A program made the position numbers and the translations under genes. From Candidatus Phycosocius bacilliformis (GTDB lineage Bacteria; Pseudomonadota; Alphaproteobacteria; Caulobacterales; Aquidulcibacteraceae), in the NCBI RefSeq assembly GCF_003112735.1, contig NZ_BFBR01000009.1, positions 62,001-126,000 on the forward strand: 64,000 nt of DNA. Reading direction: 5' to 3'. Positions 27,918-37,754 of the stretch are shown here, piece after piece (within the stretch, counting starts at the first letter, position 1; every line of letters begins with the position of its first letter). The notes under the pieces are model-generated. The model made no database searches. It was not told the origin of the DNA and worked only from the letters and a program-made list of their open reading frames with translations.

Positions 27918-29806
27918 GCATCAGCCTCAGCAGATTGTGGCGATTGATCCTGCTGCATGTCGGCGACATCGTCATCAGGGTCCATGTCGCCAAAGGGCAT
28001 AGCGCCCTCCTCGGCCGTACTGACGAGGGCACGGAACATGCCAAACATCTCTCGGCCAAAGCCGCGCGTGACCCCTGCCACCACTTTGGTATCAAAGTCT
28101 CGGGTTTGCCACACCTCATCGGCCACCAGTGCATCAAGCGTTCCAGCCTCGGCATCAACCCGGATGATATCACCGTCGCGAACCTTGCCAATCGGACCGC
28201 CCGACTTAGATTCAGGACTGACATGAATGGCTGCCAACACCTTCCCAGACGCCCCTGACATACGACCGTCGGTCACCAACGCAACCTTGAAACCGCGATC
28301 CTGCAGGACGCCAAGAGGCGGGGTCAACTTATGCAATTCCGGCATGCCCGTGGCTGCCGGTCCCTGCCCGCGCACAACTACGACAACATCGCGATCAAGC
28401 TCGCCTGCTTTAAAGGCCGCGTGTAAGCTGGCTTGATCCTTGAACACGCGCGCTGGTGCCTCGACAATACGGTGCTCGGCATTGACCGCAGAGACCTTAA
28501 CGCACCCGCGGCCGAGATTGCCTTCGACCAAACGCAAACCACCGTCTTTCGAAAACGGTGTCGCAACCGGGTTTAGCACTTGGTTGTCCCCACTCTGCAG
28601 GGGTGCGTCACGCCACTCTAGGCCGGTCTCCGTCAAGAAGGGCTCGCGGGTATAGGCTTCCAGCCCTTGACCAGCCACGGTCAGCACATCGCCATGTACA
28701 AGGCCGGCGGTGAGCAATTCGCGGACCAGAAAGCCCATGCCGCCTGCAGCATGGAAGTGATTCACATCGGCCACACCATTTGGGTAGACCCGGCATAAGA
28801 GCGGTGTCGCTGAAGAGAGGTCATGGAAGTCATTCCAATCCACAATCAGGCCAGCGGCCTGAGCAATGGCTGGAATATGGATCATCTGATTAGTCGAGCC
28901 ACCCGTGGCACACAGGCCGACAATGGCGTTCACGATGGCGCGCGCATCCACAACCTGACCAATCGGAATATAGGTATCGCCCAATTGCGTGATCTGGCTG
29001 GCCCGCAGGGCACAGGCTTCGACAAGCGCTGTCCGCAAGGGTGTATTGGGATTGATAAAGGCCGTGCCGGGGACGTGCAGACCCATGATTTCCATCAGCA
29101 TCTGGTTTGAATTGGCTGTCCCATAGAAAGTACAGGTTCCAGGGCTGTGGTAGCTTTGGGATTCTGCTTCCAAGAGCGCATCCCGGCCAACCTTGCCCTC
29201 AGCGAACAATTGGCGGATACGGGCCTTTTCGGGATTTGGCAGGCCTGAGGGCATGGGTCCGGCTGGACAAAAAATCGAGGGCAACCAGCCATGGCGCAGC
29301 GCCCCGATCAACAGACCCGGCACGATCTTGTCGCAAACACCCAGATAAATCGCTGCATCGAACGTATCATGCGACAAAGCAATGGCCGCACCCATGGCAA
29401 TTGTATCGCGTGAGAACAGCGACAATTCCATCCCTTCGAAGCCCTGGGTGATGCCGTCGCACATGGCGGGCACCCCGCCGGCCACTTGGGCGGTCGCCCC
29501 TGCTTTGCGTGCTGCCTGCTTGATGATGTCAGGATAGGCGGCCAAAGGCTGATGGGCCGAGAGCATGTCATTATAGGCCGTGACGATGCCAATGTTCGCC
29601 CAGCGACCAGTCTTGAGCATTTCCTTGTCCTGCAAGGGACAGGCGGCAAAGCCGTGTGCTTGATTGGCCGCCGCCAGTCGCACTCTGGCCGGATCTGGTG
29701 AGCGACGCGAGTCGATCAGGTCCAAATAGCGCTGGCGTCGCAGCTTGGAGCGCGCCTCAATTCGTGCGGTAACAGCTTCAACAACTGGATGCAAAGATGT
29801 GGACAT
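27914..29806 (-). CDS. edd: 6-phosphogluconate dehydratase
   Basis: A 630-residue IlvD/Edd-family dehydratase. The family segments [37 protein letters not shown] and [12 protein letters not shown] carry two of the cysteines for the [4Fe-4S] cluster. [21 protein letters not shown] carries the third, and [15 protein letters not shown] is the C-terminal motif. It turns 6-phosphogluconate into KDPG. The length is slightly above the E. coli enzyme because of a charged C-terminal tail ([16 protein letters not shown]). It starts 15 bp after pgl and overlaps glk by 4 bp. Confidence 0.96.
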   Translation of the reverse strand: MSTSLHPVVEAVTARIEARSKLRRQRYLDLIDSRRSPDPARVRLAAANQAHGFAACPLQDKEMLKTGRWANIGIVTAYNDMLSAHQPLAAYPDIIKQAARKAGATAQVAGGVPAMCDGITQGFEGMELSLFSRDTIAMGAAIALSHDTFDAAIYLGVCDKIVPGLLIGALRHGWLPSIFCPAGPMPSGLPNPEKARIRQLFAEGKVGRDALLEAESQSYHSPGTCTFYGTANSNQMLMEIMGLHVPGTAFINPNTPLRTALVEACALRASQITQLGDTYIPIGQVVDARAIVNAIVGLCATGGSTNQMIHIPAIAQAAGLIVDWNDFHDLSSATPLLCRVYPNGVADVNHFHAAGGMGFLVRELLTAGLVHGDVLTVAGQGLEAYTREPFLTETGLEWRDAPLQSGDNQVLNPVATPFSKDGGLRLVEGNLGRGCVKVSAVNAEHRIVEAPARVFKDQASLHAAFKAGELDRDVVVVVRGQGPAATGMPELHKLTPPLGVLQDRGFKVALVTDGRMSGASGKVLAAIHVSPESKSGGPIGKVRDGDIIRVDAEAGTLDALVADEVWQTRDFDTKVVAGVTRGFGREMFGMFRALVSTAEEGAMPFGDMDPDDDVADMQQDQSPQSAEADA

Positions 29807-29821
29807 GGTTATTGCTCTCGA

Positions 29822-30538
29822 TCAACTGGCCCAGAATGTCACAAACCGAGGCCCCGCTGCCTCGATTGCCGCCCGTATCGGTGCTTGAGTGATCGGTGCG
29901 GTAACTGCACTTTCCAGGATGGCCTTCTTGTCGTCGCCAAACAGGAGCAGGAGAACGTGGCCCGCTTCGCACACGCAGGGCAAAGTCATGGTCATACGCT
30001 CGCGATAGGGCAATGCCACTGGGGCTTGCCCGGCATCAACGCCGATCACGCTGGCGCGGGTGTCGGGATTAAGACAAGCCGCAAGGTCTGGCGAACCGGG
30101 AAACCAGGATGCGGTGTGCGCATCAGGCCCCATCCCCAAAACAATCGCGTCAAAGGGGCGCAACTCGGCCATGATGGCATTGATGTCAGCTTCGGCCTGC
30201 CGCGCCGACAGCGTCGGGCGCACCAAGCCATGTATCGTCACGCCCGTCGCCGCACCAAAGGCCCGCTCGATCATTGCCTGATTGGAACCGGGGTTATCGG
30301 TGCTAACCCAGCGATCATCAACAAGCGCGATGTCGATTTGTGACCAGTTCAGGTCAAGAGCCGCAAACGCGCGATAGGCGGGTTCGGGGCTTGATCCCCC
30401 GGACAAGGCAATGCGGGCCCTGCGCCCCGCCTTGTGGGCCTCAGCAACCCGACTTGCCAGTGCCGAGGCCAAGGCCTCACCTGCTGCCGGCCGACTTGGA
30501 AAGCTCAAGAGCGGGAAGGCCAATGTGCTTTCCATCAT
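29822..30538 (-). CDS. pgl: 6-phosphogluconolactonase
   Basis: A 238-residue DevB-type lactonase. Family motifs are ALSGGSSPEPAYRAF (phosphate binding), ALVDDRWVSTDNPGSN, FDAIVLGMGPDAHTASWFPG and a C-terminal LLFGDDKKAIL. It hydrolyses 6-phosphogluconolactone between the zwf and edd steps. I choose the ATG at 30538, which overlaps the zwf stop as ATGA; ATGs at 30553 and 30535 are also in frame. Confidence 0.94.
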   Translation of the reverse strand: MMESTLAFPLLSFPSRPAAGEALASALASRVAEAHKAGRRARIALSGGSSPEPAYRAFAALDLNWSQIDIALVDDRWVSTDNPGSNQAMIERAFGAATGVTIHGLVRPTLSARQAEADINAIMAELRPFDAIVLGMGPDAHTASWFPGSPDLAACLNPDTRASVIGVDAGQAPVALPYRERMTMTLPCVCEAGHVLLLLFGDDKKAILESAVTAPITQAPIRAAIEAAGPRFVTFWAS

Positions 30539-32001
30539 ATCAGATCCCGCCATTTTCGGCCATCACGGTCCATCAGCAAAGCCGCTTGCAAGGGCCCATC
30601 GCTTCCAGCTGTATACGGATGAGGATGGCTTGACGTTGCGTCCCAAGCTGCAATGACCTGATCCACCCAAGCCCACGCGGCCTCGACCTCATCCTTGCGC
30701 ATGAAGAGTGACAGATTGCCCCGCACAACATCCATCAAGAGCCGCTCATACGCATCGGGATAGCGCAATGTAAAAGCTGTTTCATAGGACAAGTCGAGCG
30801 GCACCGACTTCACCCTGAGGCCGCCTGGCCCCGGTTCCTTGATCTGCAGCCACATCTCCATTCCTTCATCAGGCTGAAGACGCATGACAAGCTGATTGGG
30901 TTCGCCGCCTTGGTCAAACAAGCTGTGGGGTGGGGGCCGGAACGTGACGACAATCTCAGAACGCCGAGATGGAAGCCGTTTGCCAGTGCGCAGGTAAAAA
31001 GGCACGCCCGACCAGCGCCAATTGGCAATCTCGGCCTTCAGGGCAACATAGGTTTCAGTCGAACTTGTCCGTCCCGGCCCCAATTCCTCAAGATAGCCTT
31101 TAACAGGTTCACTCTCGACCAAACCTTCTCGATATTGGCCGCGAACACTATGTGCGGCAACATCATTTGGCCCAATCGGCACAAGCGCCTGGAGCACTTT
31201 GATCTTCTCTGTACGGATGGCATCAGCATCAACCGAATTGGGCGGCTCCATCGCCACCAAACACAAGAGCTGCAGCAAATGGTTCTGGACCATGTCGCGC
31301 ATCGCGCCCGACTTGTCATAATAATCGCCGCGACTGCCAACACCAATGGTCTCAGCCACCGTGATCTGAACATGGTCAATCGCAGCCCGTGACCAAACAG
31401 GTTCAAACAACGCATTGGCAAAGCGCAACACAAGCAGGTTCTGGACGGTTTCTTTGCCCAAATAATGATCGATCCGATAGACGCGGTCTTCGGAGAAAAC
31501 TTCGGCCACCGCATCATTAATCGCCTTGGCGGAGGCCAAGTCGCGGCCCAAAGGCTTTTCCAACACAACACGCGACAGAGGCGATACCAAACCCGCATCA
31601 CGCAATTGTGCACAAATACCACCGAACACCGAGGGCGGGGTTGAAAGATAAAACACCCGAACCTTATCCTTACCGCCTGCTAACGATTGCACAAGCAAAT
31701 CCCACGGCCCGTCGGCCCGGGTGGCGTCCAAAGCCACATAGTCAATCAAATCCAAAAAAGCTTGAAACTCGGGCGAACTGGCGTCGCCCTTGGCAAGATT
31801 GACAAAACCGTCACTGACACTTTTGCGGAAGGCGTCCCGCGTCAGCGCCTGACGAGCGACACCAACAATGCGGCTGTCGATTGGAATCTGTCCGTCCTTG
31901 AAGCGATGAAACAAGGACGGAAACAATTTGCGCAGCGCAAGATCGCCCGACGCGCCAAAGACCACGAGGTCAAAACTGGGAACGGGTACGAATTCAGCCA
32001 T
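30535..32001 (-). CDS. zwf: Glucose-6-phosphate 1-dehydrogenase
   Basis: A 488-residue G6PD. The coenzyme motif is FGASGDLALRKLFP, LEKPLGRDL follows, and the active-site signature RIDHYLGKETVQNLLVLRFAN contains the catalytic histidine and lysine. GVPFYLRTGKRL and the C-terminal dimer region are intact. It opens the Entner-Doudoroff operon on the minus strand. The 87-bp gap upstream holds no TGTAG-type palindrome that I can see, so it may be read through from the mal genes or have its own promoter. Confidence 0.97.
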   Translation of the reverse strand: MAEFVPVPSFDLVVFGASGDLALRKLFPSLFHRFKDGQIPIDSRIVGVARQALTRDAFRKSVSDGFVNLAKGDASSPEFQAFLDLIDYVALDATRADGPWDLLVQSLAGGKDKVRVFYLSTPPSVFGGICAQLRDAGLVSPLSRVVLEKPLGRDLASAKAINDAVAEVFSEDRVYRIDHYLGKETVQNLLVLRFANALFEPVWSRAAIDHVQITVAETIGVGSRGDYYDKSGAMRDMVQNHLLQLLCLVAMEPPNSVDADAIRTEKIKVLQALVPIGPNDVAAHSVRGQYREGLVESEPVKGYLEELGPGRTSSTETYVALKAEIANWRWSGVPFYLRTGKRLPSRRSEIVVTFRPPPHSLFDQGGEPNQLVMRLQPDEGMEMWLQIKEPGPGGLRVKSVPLDLSYETAFTLRYPDAYERLLMDVVRGNLSLFMRKDEVEAAWAWVDQVIAAWDATSSHPHPYTAGSDGPLQAALLMDRDGRKWRDLI

Positions 32002-32088
32002 GTCTGCGCTCCATCAGAACTTTCGGTTATAGAGATTTGTCGCAAGGTCCAGCGCCAAATCAGTGTCTTTCCAGATAGGCCCTATGCC

Positions 32089-33771
32089 TCAATGAACAGC
32101 CTGCAGCTGTATGATCCCGGTGCTCAAGGGCGGCAGATCAATTTCAATCGACCCCGCACTCGACTGAACCCCCACATCCCCTATCAGCAGGCGTGATCCC
32201 CGAAGGTTTGCAAGATCGACAGCCTCCCGCGTGAGACGGATGCGCCGGGCATGGTCAGATACATTCATGATCAGGACGTATTTCTCGTTTCCCAGAGATT
32301 TGAGATCTGCATACACATCTTGATCGGAAAAAAGATGTGTGCGGGCCCCGGATGACAGCGCTGGGCTGACTTTCCGTAAGGTCAGTAACTCGGTCAGGTA
32401 GGAGCGCAGTGCAAGCGCTTTGGGCAGCACTTCGGATTCTTTTGCATTGACCGGGGGCAATTTGACCATGTTTCGCGCAATGTGGTCATCACATGTCTGG
32501 CTTTTCCCGCAATTTTGTCCTGTCCGACCTGAAAAGCCCGGCACCTCGGCACCAAGCTCTTCGCCATAATAGAATGTAATCGGGCCCGACCACGCGGCCA
32601 TAAAGGTAAAGGCCAGACGATGGCGCGCCCAATAGGAATCGGCCTCTTGCCCTCCCTTGCCCGCCCGCTCAATCAGGTCACCGAAACGGACAAGGTCGTG
32701 ATTACCCAGCATGAGATTGGGGATGGCATGGTCAGGATAGTTGCTGTGGGCACCCAGTGCCCAAGGCTCCACCAAAGTCCTCGCGGGGCGGTTCTTTGTG
32801 CCGGCTTCGTCGCTGGCCAAGACCTGGACCAAGGCATAGCGAGTGGGAAAGTCGAAAGCGCTTGTCAGGCCCGGCGCCTCGCTCGTGCCATAGGCAGCGC
32901 GAATGTCATCCGCTTTCCGCCAGATTTCGCCAACGACATAGCCCGATTTTGGTCGAACAGAGGCCGCCTCCTCAACAATTTGGCTTAGGCGCGCCAATGC
33001 GGGATTGGGAAGCTGATAGGCCTGATCCAGTCGCCAACCATCTATGCCAAACCGCTCAATCCAATAGCGAGCCACTTCTTCATAAAAAGCGAGCGACTGG
33101 GGCTGATCGAAATCAACAACTTGGCCGGGATAATTTTCAGGGTGGCCAAAATAATCGCTAACCCGATTTGACGTTGCCGGAACAATGCCTGTTGGTGAGG
33201 GCGTGATCCCGCCTTTATGATGGCCGAACACACCATCAAATATGATCTTGATACCGCGCTGATGGGCTTGGTCGACAAGGGTGCGAACGTCGGCCTCGCT
33301 GCCAAACTGCGGATCGATCCGGAAATAATCGCGTGGATAATAGCCCGTTCCGTCGAGGCGTTGGTTGACCACCTTCTTGCCCGAGACCCTAAGCTGAGGC
33401 TCCCCGGCATGGGACTCAAATATGGGGGTGAGCCAAATCGCATTGAAGCCCATCGCTTGGATCATATCTAAAGACTGGATCACGCCGGCCAAATCTCCGC
33501 TATGGGGTCCTGGGCCATAGGCCGATCCTGCCCCGACGGCTCCATTGCCATCGACAAAGCTGCTGACCATCACTTGGTACAGTCTTAGATCACAATATGG
33601 GCTGGCTGCCCGGTTGCAGGGCAGACGCGCTTCGACAGGGCCTTGAGGCTTCTCAATAATCACGCGCTGGTTGTCTGCTTCAACCCGTGACGGGCCAAAG
33701 ATCACACCCAGACAAGCCCACAGCAATATTGATGCCTGCCCACCCAATCGCCAGAAAAAGCGTGCTGGCAT
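32089..33771 (-). CDS. Exported GH13 alpha-amylase family enzyme
   Basis: A 560-residue GH13 enzyme with an N-terminal signal sequence (GGQASILLWACLGVIFGP). The barrel has FNAIWLTPIFES, IIFDGVFGHH (an unusual form of the DxxxNH motif), the nucleophile aspartate in GIDGWRLDQAYQLP, the acid/base glutamate in YVVGEIWRK and the third aspartate in LMLGNHDLVRFGD. Two pairs of cysteines (CNRAASPYC and CGKSQTC) could form disulfides in the periplasm. A small C-terminal beta domain ends the protein. It follows malG by 4 bp, so it probably trims maltodextrins before ABC import. Exact bond specificity cannot be told. Confidence 0.9.
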   Translation of the reverse strand: MPARFFWRLGGQASILLWACLGVIFGPSRVEADNQRVIIEKPQGPVEARLPCNRAASPYCDLRLYQVMVSSFVDGNGAVGAGSAYGPGPHSGDLAGVIQSLDMIQAMGFNAIWLTPIFESHAGEPQLRVSGKKVVNQRLDGTGYYPRDYFRIDPQFGSEADVRTLVDQAHQRGIKIIFDGVFGHHKGGITPSPTGIVPATSNRVSDYFGHPENYPGQVVDFDQPQSLAFYEEVARYWIERFGIDGWRLDQAYQLPNPALARLSQIVEEAASVRPKSGYVVGEIWRKADDIRAAYGTSEAPGLTSAFDFPTRYALVQVLASDEAGTKNRPARTLVEPWALGAHSNYPDHAIPNLMLGNHDLVRFGDLIERAGKGGQEADSYWARHRLAFTFMAAWSGPITFYYGEELGAEVPGFSGRTGQNCGKSQTCDDHIARNMVKLPPVNAKESEVLPKALALRSYLTELLTLRKVSPALSSGARTHLFSDQDVYADLKSLGNEKYVLIMNVSDHARRIRLTREAVDLANLRGSRLLIGDVGVQSSAGSIEIDLPPLSTGIIQLQAVH

Positions 33772-33775
33772 CGTA

Positions 33776-34654
33776 TCAGCCCTTCACGCCACCAGCCGTC
33801 AGCCCGGAAACCAGGAAACGCTGCAACACGAGGAACAACGCCACTACGGGCAGCGACACCAAGATCGAACCAGCAGCAAAATAGCCCCATTGGCTGGAAT
33901 ATTCACTGACAAAGAAACGCAAGCCAACCGGGGCCGTATAAAGTGCCTCTTCGTCCATGAAGGTCGCCGCAAGAATGAATTCGTTCCAAGCTGTCATGAA
34001 GCTGAATAGCGCCGTCACGGCCACTGCCGGTCGGGCCAAGGGCAGGACGATCTGGAAGAAAATGCGCGAAGGGGAACAGCCATCCATGATCGCGCTTTCC
34101 TCGATCTCCATGGGGATGGAGTCAAAATAGCCCTTCAACATCCACACACAAAACGGAATCGCGGTCACTGAATAGACAATAACCAGCGCCCAGATTGAGT
34201 TATCAAGATCGAGCCAGTCGACAATAATGACATAGAGCGGGATCAACATCAGCGTGCCTGGAAACATTTGGGTGACCAGAAACAACGTCATCCCAAATTC
34301 CCGGCCTTTGAAGCGGAAGCGGGAAAAAGCATAACCTGCCGAGCAGGCCAATGCGACGCCAAATACAGTTGTCAATGCCGCAACAATCAAGCTGTTGAGC
34401 ATCCATTTCAGAAACGGCTGGTCTCGCAAGACGCCCACGAAATTATCAAGCGACCATTGTGTCGGCACCGGCGTGGCCGCGCGCATTCGGTCCCAGAAGC
34501 CAGGATTTGCCGGCAGATCGGCCAAGCCAATATTCTGTGTGCCCGAAAATGCCAGGGCCAGCACCCAGAAAATTGGATAGAGTGCCAGAAGGACGATGAT
34601 CATCAGGATCGGATGCAGCCAGAGCGGTGCCTTCTTGGTATCAGACGAGGTCAT
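33776..34654 (-). CDS. malG: Maltose/maltodextrin ABC transporter permease MalG-like
   Basis: A 292-residue inner-membrane permease with six predicted transmembrane helices, the first at LHPILMIIVLLALYPIFWVLALAF. The EAA loop that docks to the ATPase is IEESAIMDGCSPSRIFFQIVLPLARP. The C-terminal helix is SILVSLPVVALFLVLQRFLVSGLTAGGVKG, the typical MalG ending. Its start overlaps the malF stop by ATGA. Confidence 0.92.
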   Translation of the reverse strand: MTSSDTKKAPLWLHPILMIIVLLALYPIFWVLALAFSGTQNIGLADLPANPGFWDRMRAATPVPTQWSLDNFVGVLRDQPFLKWMLNSLIVAALTTVFGVALACSAGYAFSRFRFKGREFGMTLFLVTQMFPGTLMLIPLYVIIVDWLDLDNSIWALVIVYSVTAIPFCVWMLKGYFDSIPMEIEESAIMDGCSPSRIFFQIVLPLARPAVAVTALFSFMTAWNEFILAATFMDEEALYTAPVGLRFFVSEYSSQWGYFAAGSILVSLPVVALFLVLQRFLVSGLTAGGVKG

Positions 34655-36468
34655 TTGTTATTGGCCTCCGTGGCCGAGGTCGCGCGGATTTGGAAGACCC
34701 CATAAACCAAGAGAATGAGGAAGATCACCACCGAATAAGCCGCCGCATAGCCATAGCGATATTCTTCAAAGGCAATACGATATGCCCGTGTCACCAAAAT
34801 CTCATTGGCCCCCGACGGTTGACCAGCGCTGACGAGATAAATGACGTTGAACATGTTAAACGTCCAAACCACCGAAACAATGATGGCCGGCAGGAGCGCG
34901 GGCCGTAGGCTGGGAAGAGTGATGTACCAGAATTGTTGCCAGGGCGAGGCCCCGTCGATCCGGGCTGCCTCATACATATCCTCATCAACAGCCTGTAGCG
35001 CGCCGAGCGCGACAACCATCATGAAGGGAAAGGATAGCCAAGCATTGGTCGCAAGCCCGGTCATGAAGCTGGGCACCACATTATCGAACCATTGCACTGG
35101 CTGGCCGCCAAAGGCCTGAATCGCCTGATTGATCGCCCCAAATTGGGGATGGAACATCCCTTTCCAAGTGAGCGCCGTAATATAATTAGGAATAGCCCAA
35201 GGCAGAATAAGAAGCGTGCGATAAATGGCCACCCCACGCAGGCCCTTGATGTTGAGCAAGAGCGCCATCGCCAAGCCAATCGACACACCCAACACCACAT
35301 TGGAAATCGTCCAAACAATGGTGACACCCAATGTCCAGTAAAAGTTCTGGTAATTGAAGGCATTGCCACCGCCGCCGAAGTTAAAGTCGATCAGAATGGA
35401 CGCATAATTGGCAAACCCCACCCAGCGATCCGCCCAGCTCGCTCCCTGGTTGAGGAGTGTTGTGTCAGTGAAGGACAGGACAACACCATAGAAGAAGGGG
35501 AAAAAAGCCAAGAGCAACATGCCAATCAGCGCTGGGGCGACATAGGCATAAGCCGTTGGGTTTTCGGCGATCGCCTTCCAGCTCGCGTTCGCAGCACCAA
35601 ACCCGATAAAGGCACCCAGCAGCGCACCAAGCACGCCGGTCAGCAGCATGGAATGGCCCAGACCCGCTGCGTCCATCACAGCGCTCATCAGCTCTGGCTT
35701 AAACGGAGGGGGGGATCCAGCCATCAAAAGGCCCTGATTGGCGGCGACTGCACGCACAGCCTCACCCAGTATATTAAGTTCTTGGTTCATCTGGCTGATC
35801 AGGACTGGCGCATCCCCAGCCAGACCGGCCTGGGCAAGCTGGCCAAGCGCCAAGCCAGCTGCAAGCGGCAGAACAAGGCTGATCCAAGGCCCAAGAGCTT
35901 GCAGCCGCACCGCCAACGCGCAGGCGACGACCGTCACCAGACCCAAAAGCCCCCACTGCCAAAGCGCAATAAGGGGTGGGCCGGTCGGGCCCAAAGGCTT
36001 GACGATTTCCACCACCCCCACACGCTGACCATCGACAATGACCGGGGCCGCGGCGCGCGCACCCTCAGGTGTCATCGTTAGACTTACCCCCTCTGTGGGC
36101 ACTGAGAGGATGAGGTCATAGAGCGGCTTTTCTGAAATCTTCAAAGGCCGACCAGATTGACCCCCTGCAATTTCTTCAGGCCAATTGCTATGAACAAGCC
36201 GCTTCCCATCACGCAGGACAAGCCGATAGCGGTCGGTCTGCTGATCGGCCCGCGCCAAGCTGTCGGACAAGAGGGATGCCAGGGCTTGATCAGTCTGACC
36301 ATCTGTCAGTGCAACCGAGGTCAGCCCGGCAAGTTCAACGGCAATGGCCTTAGCAGCCATCCCAGCACTGAGTGCCTGACGATGTTGACTCGCCTGGGAT
36401 AGGAACACCAACGCGCCACACACAAGCAGCAGCATGGCCGAGACAATGGCTGTCAGATTTTGCTTCAT
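34651..36468 (-). CDS. malF: MalF-like permease with a large N-terminal extracytoplasmic extension
   Basis: A 605-residue protein, about twice the length of ordinary MalF-type permeases outside enterics. Residues from about 300 on are the permease: YAYVAPALIGMLLLAFFPFF, FYWTLGVTIVWTISNVVLGV, and the EAA loop EAARIDGASPWQQFWYITLPSLRP near 500-523. Before it lie a membrane anchor (7-23), an extracytoplasmic stretch (24-160) with RYRLVLRDGKRLVHSNWPEE and VIVDGQRVGVVEIVKPL, which looks like a PAS/CACHE-type sensor domain, two or three helices (about 165-215), a second outside loop (215-262) and another helix. The start at 36468 overlaps the malE stop (ATGA). The extension is not the P2 loop of E. 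coli MalF, which lies inside the permease. Confidence 0.88.
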   Translation of the reverse strand: MKQNLTAIVSAMLLLVCGALVFLSQASQHRQALSAGMAAKAIAVELAGLTSVALTDGQTDQALASLLSDSLARADQQTDRYRLVLRDGKRLVHSNWPEEIAGGQSGRPLKISEKPLYDLILSVPTEGVSLTMTPEGARAAAPVIVDGQRVGVVEIVKPLGPTGPPLIALWQWGLLGLVTVVACALAVRLQALGPWISLVLPLAAGLALGQLAQAGLAGDAPVLISQMNQELNILGEAVRAVAANQGLLMAGSPPPFKPELMSAVMDAAGLGHSMLLTGVLGALLGAFIGFGAANASWKAIAENPTAYAYVAPALIGMLLLAFFPFFYGVVLSFTDTTLLNQGASWADRWVGFANYASILIDFNFGGGGNAFNYQNFYWTLGVTIVWTISNVVLGVSIGLAMALLLNIKGLRGVAIYRTLLILPWAIPNYITALTWKGMFHPQFGAINQAIQAFGGQPVQWFDNVVPSFMTGLATNAWLSFPFMMVVALGALQAVDEDMYEAARIDGASPWQQFWYITLPSLRPALLPAIIVSVVWTFNMFNVIYLVSAGQPSGANEILVTRAYRIAFEEYRYGYAAAYSVVIFLILLVYGVFQIRATSATEANNK

Positions 36469-37751
36469 GCACGCCCCCCGGCTTGCGAGGCCCGCAAAGA
36501 CTGTATCGCCACCTGCACCTCTTTCTGACAATCATCCCAAGCAGCCTGGGCACTTGTTTCCATTTTGGTAAACCGCTTCATGGCCCGGTCTGCCGGTGAC
36601 CACACGAGGGTCATCTCTGGCTGATTGGGCATTGGCACGGCCAGTGCGCCCTGTGCCTTGAATGCACTAATGACCGAATTGCCCGCCAGTCGCGGATCGC
36701 CATAGGCAGCCGAAGACGCCGGCAATTGCCCACCGTCCAGCGCCAGGATGAGGGCCGCTTCAGGACCGGCAAGGAAACTGGCAAACTGCCAGGCCTCGTA
36801 TTCGTCCTGCGTTCCAGCTGCCAGATAAATGGCCTCGACCGTCATCCAAGGCCGGATGGGTCGGCCTCCGGCCTCGCTGATTTGCGGCAGAACAGCCACG
36901 CCCACATCAATATCCTTTGCCGCTTCGGCAAGGAACCAAGGCCCGCTCATCACCATTGCGGCGCGCTTTTCATTGAACAAGGCCGTGACCAAGGAATTTG
37001 CTGGATCGTCCGGCAGGAGACCCAGCTCACTGCGCCAGCGGCGGACCAGATTGCTCGCGGCAATATTGGCGGGATGATTGAGGATGAGTTCGCCTTGCTC
37101 ATCAAAAGCGCCACCGCCGAAGCCATTGGCAAGACCGGCATGGAAAAAATAATCGTCATAGGCATAGGCAAAGCCGAAGCGGCCGCGCGCCTTGTCGGTT
37201 AAACCTGTTGCCAAATCGACCATTTCAGCAGTGGTCTCGGGCGGGGCCTTGATACGGTCGCGATTGTAAATCAAGGCGGCCGATTTAAAATTGAGCGGGA
37301 GGGCATAAGTGATGCCGCGATAGGTCGTGGCGTCGAGCATGCCGGGCAAAAAGGCCGCCCGCTCGGCTGGGCCCAAAAAGAAGTCGATCGGAGCGACTGT
37401 GTTTCCGGTCTCGACCCAGCCGCCGAGCCGATCGTGGGAGAAGATGAACAGATCTGGGCCCTTGCCACGCGGAACAGCGGCGGAAATCTTGTCGGCAAAA
37501 GCGTCATTTGGTACCCCGACACAGCGCACAGGGCGGACCCTGCCGGCCTGCCGCGCCGAATAGAGCGCCGCCACCTTTTCGAGGGCTGCCTTCTCACGCC
37601 CGCGATACGCGTGCCACACCACCAATTCGGCCCGATGCCTTGCATTTGTCCGCGAGCAAGCCCCCAGCCAGGTCATGCCAGACAGCCCGATCCCTGTTGC
37701 CAGAATCGACCGCCTGGTGGGTGATCCCCCGTGATCGGCTGGGTCAGCCAT
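36465..37751 (-). CDS. malE: Maltodextrin-type ABC transporter substrate-binding lipoprotein
   Basis: A 428-residue extracellular solute-binding protein family 1 member. The leader has twin arginines (TRRSILATGIGLSG) and a lipobox WLGAC with the lipid cysteine at C32, so it is probably anchored to the inner membrane. The mature part starts LVVWHAYRGREKAALEKVA, contains GKGPDLFIFSHDRLG, ALPLNFKSAALIYNRD (hinge) and RRAAMVMSGPWF-like motifs, all usual for MalE relatives. It binds oligosaccharide for MalF and MalG. It lies 3 bp after malK and overlaps malF. Confidence 0.9.
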   Translation of the reverse strand: MADPADHGGSPTRRSILATGIGLSGMTWLGACSRTNARHRAELVVWHAYRGREKAALEKVAALYSARQAGRVRPVRCVGVPNDAFADKISAAVPRGKGPDLFIFSHDRLGGWVETGNTVAPIDFFLGPAERAAFLPGMLDATTYRGITYALPLNFKSAALIYNRDRIKAPPETTAEMVDLATGLTDKARGRFGFAYAYDDYFFHAGLANGFGGGAFDEQGELILNHPANIAASNLVRRWRSELGLLPDDPANSLVTALFNEKRAAMVMSGPWFLAEAAKDIDVGVAVLPQISEAGGRPIRPWMTVEAIYLAAGTQDEYEAWQFASFLAGPEAALILALDGGQLPASSAAYGDPRLAGNSVISAFKAQGALAVPMPNQPEMTLVWSPADRAMKRFTKMETSAQAAWDDCQKEVQVAIQSLRASQAGGRA

Positions 37752-37754
37752 CCC

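Noticed and set aside
35092-36081. 329-residue open frame on the plus strand
   Set aside because: Antisense to malF; its composition mirrors the complement of membrane helices and no family motif is present.
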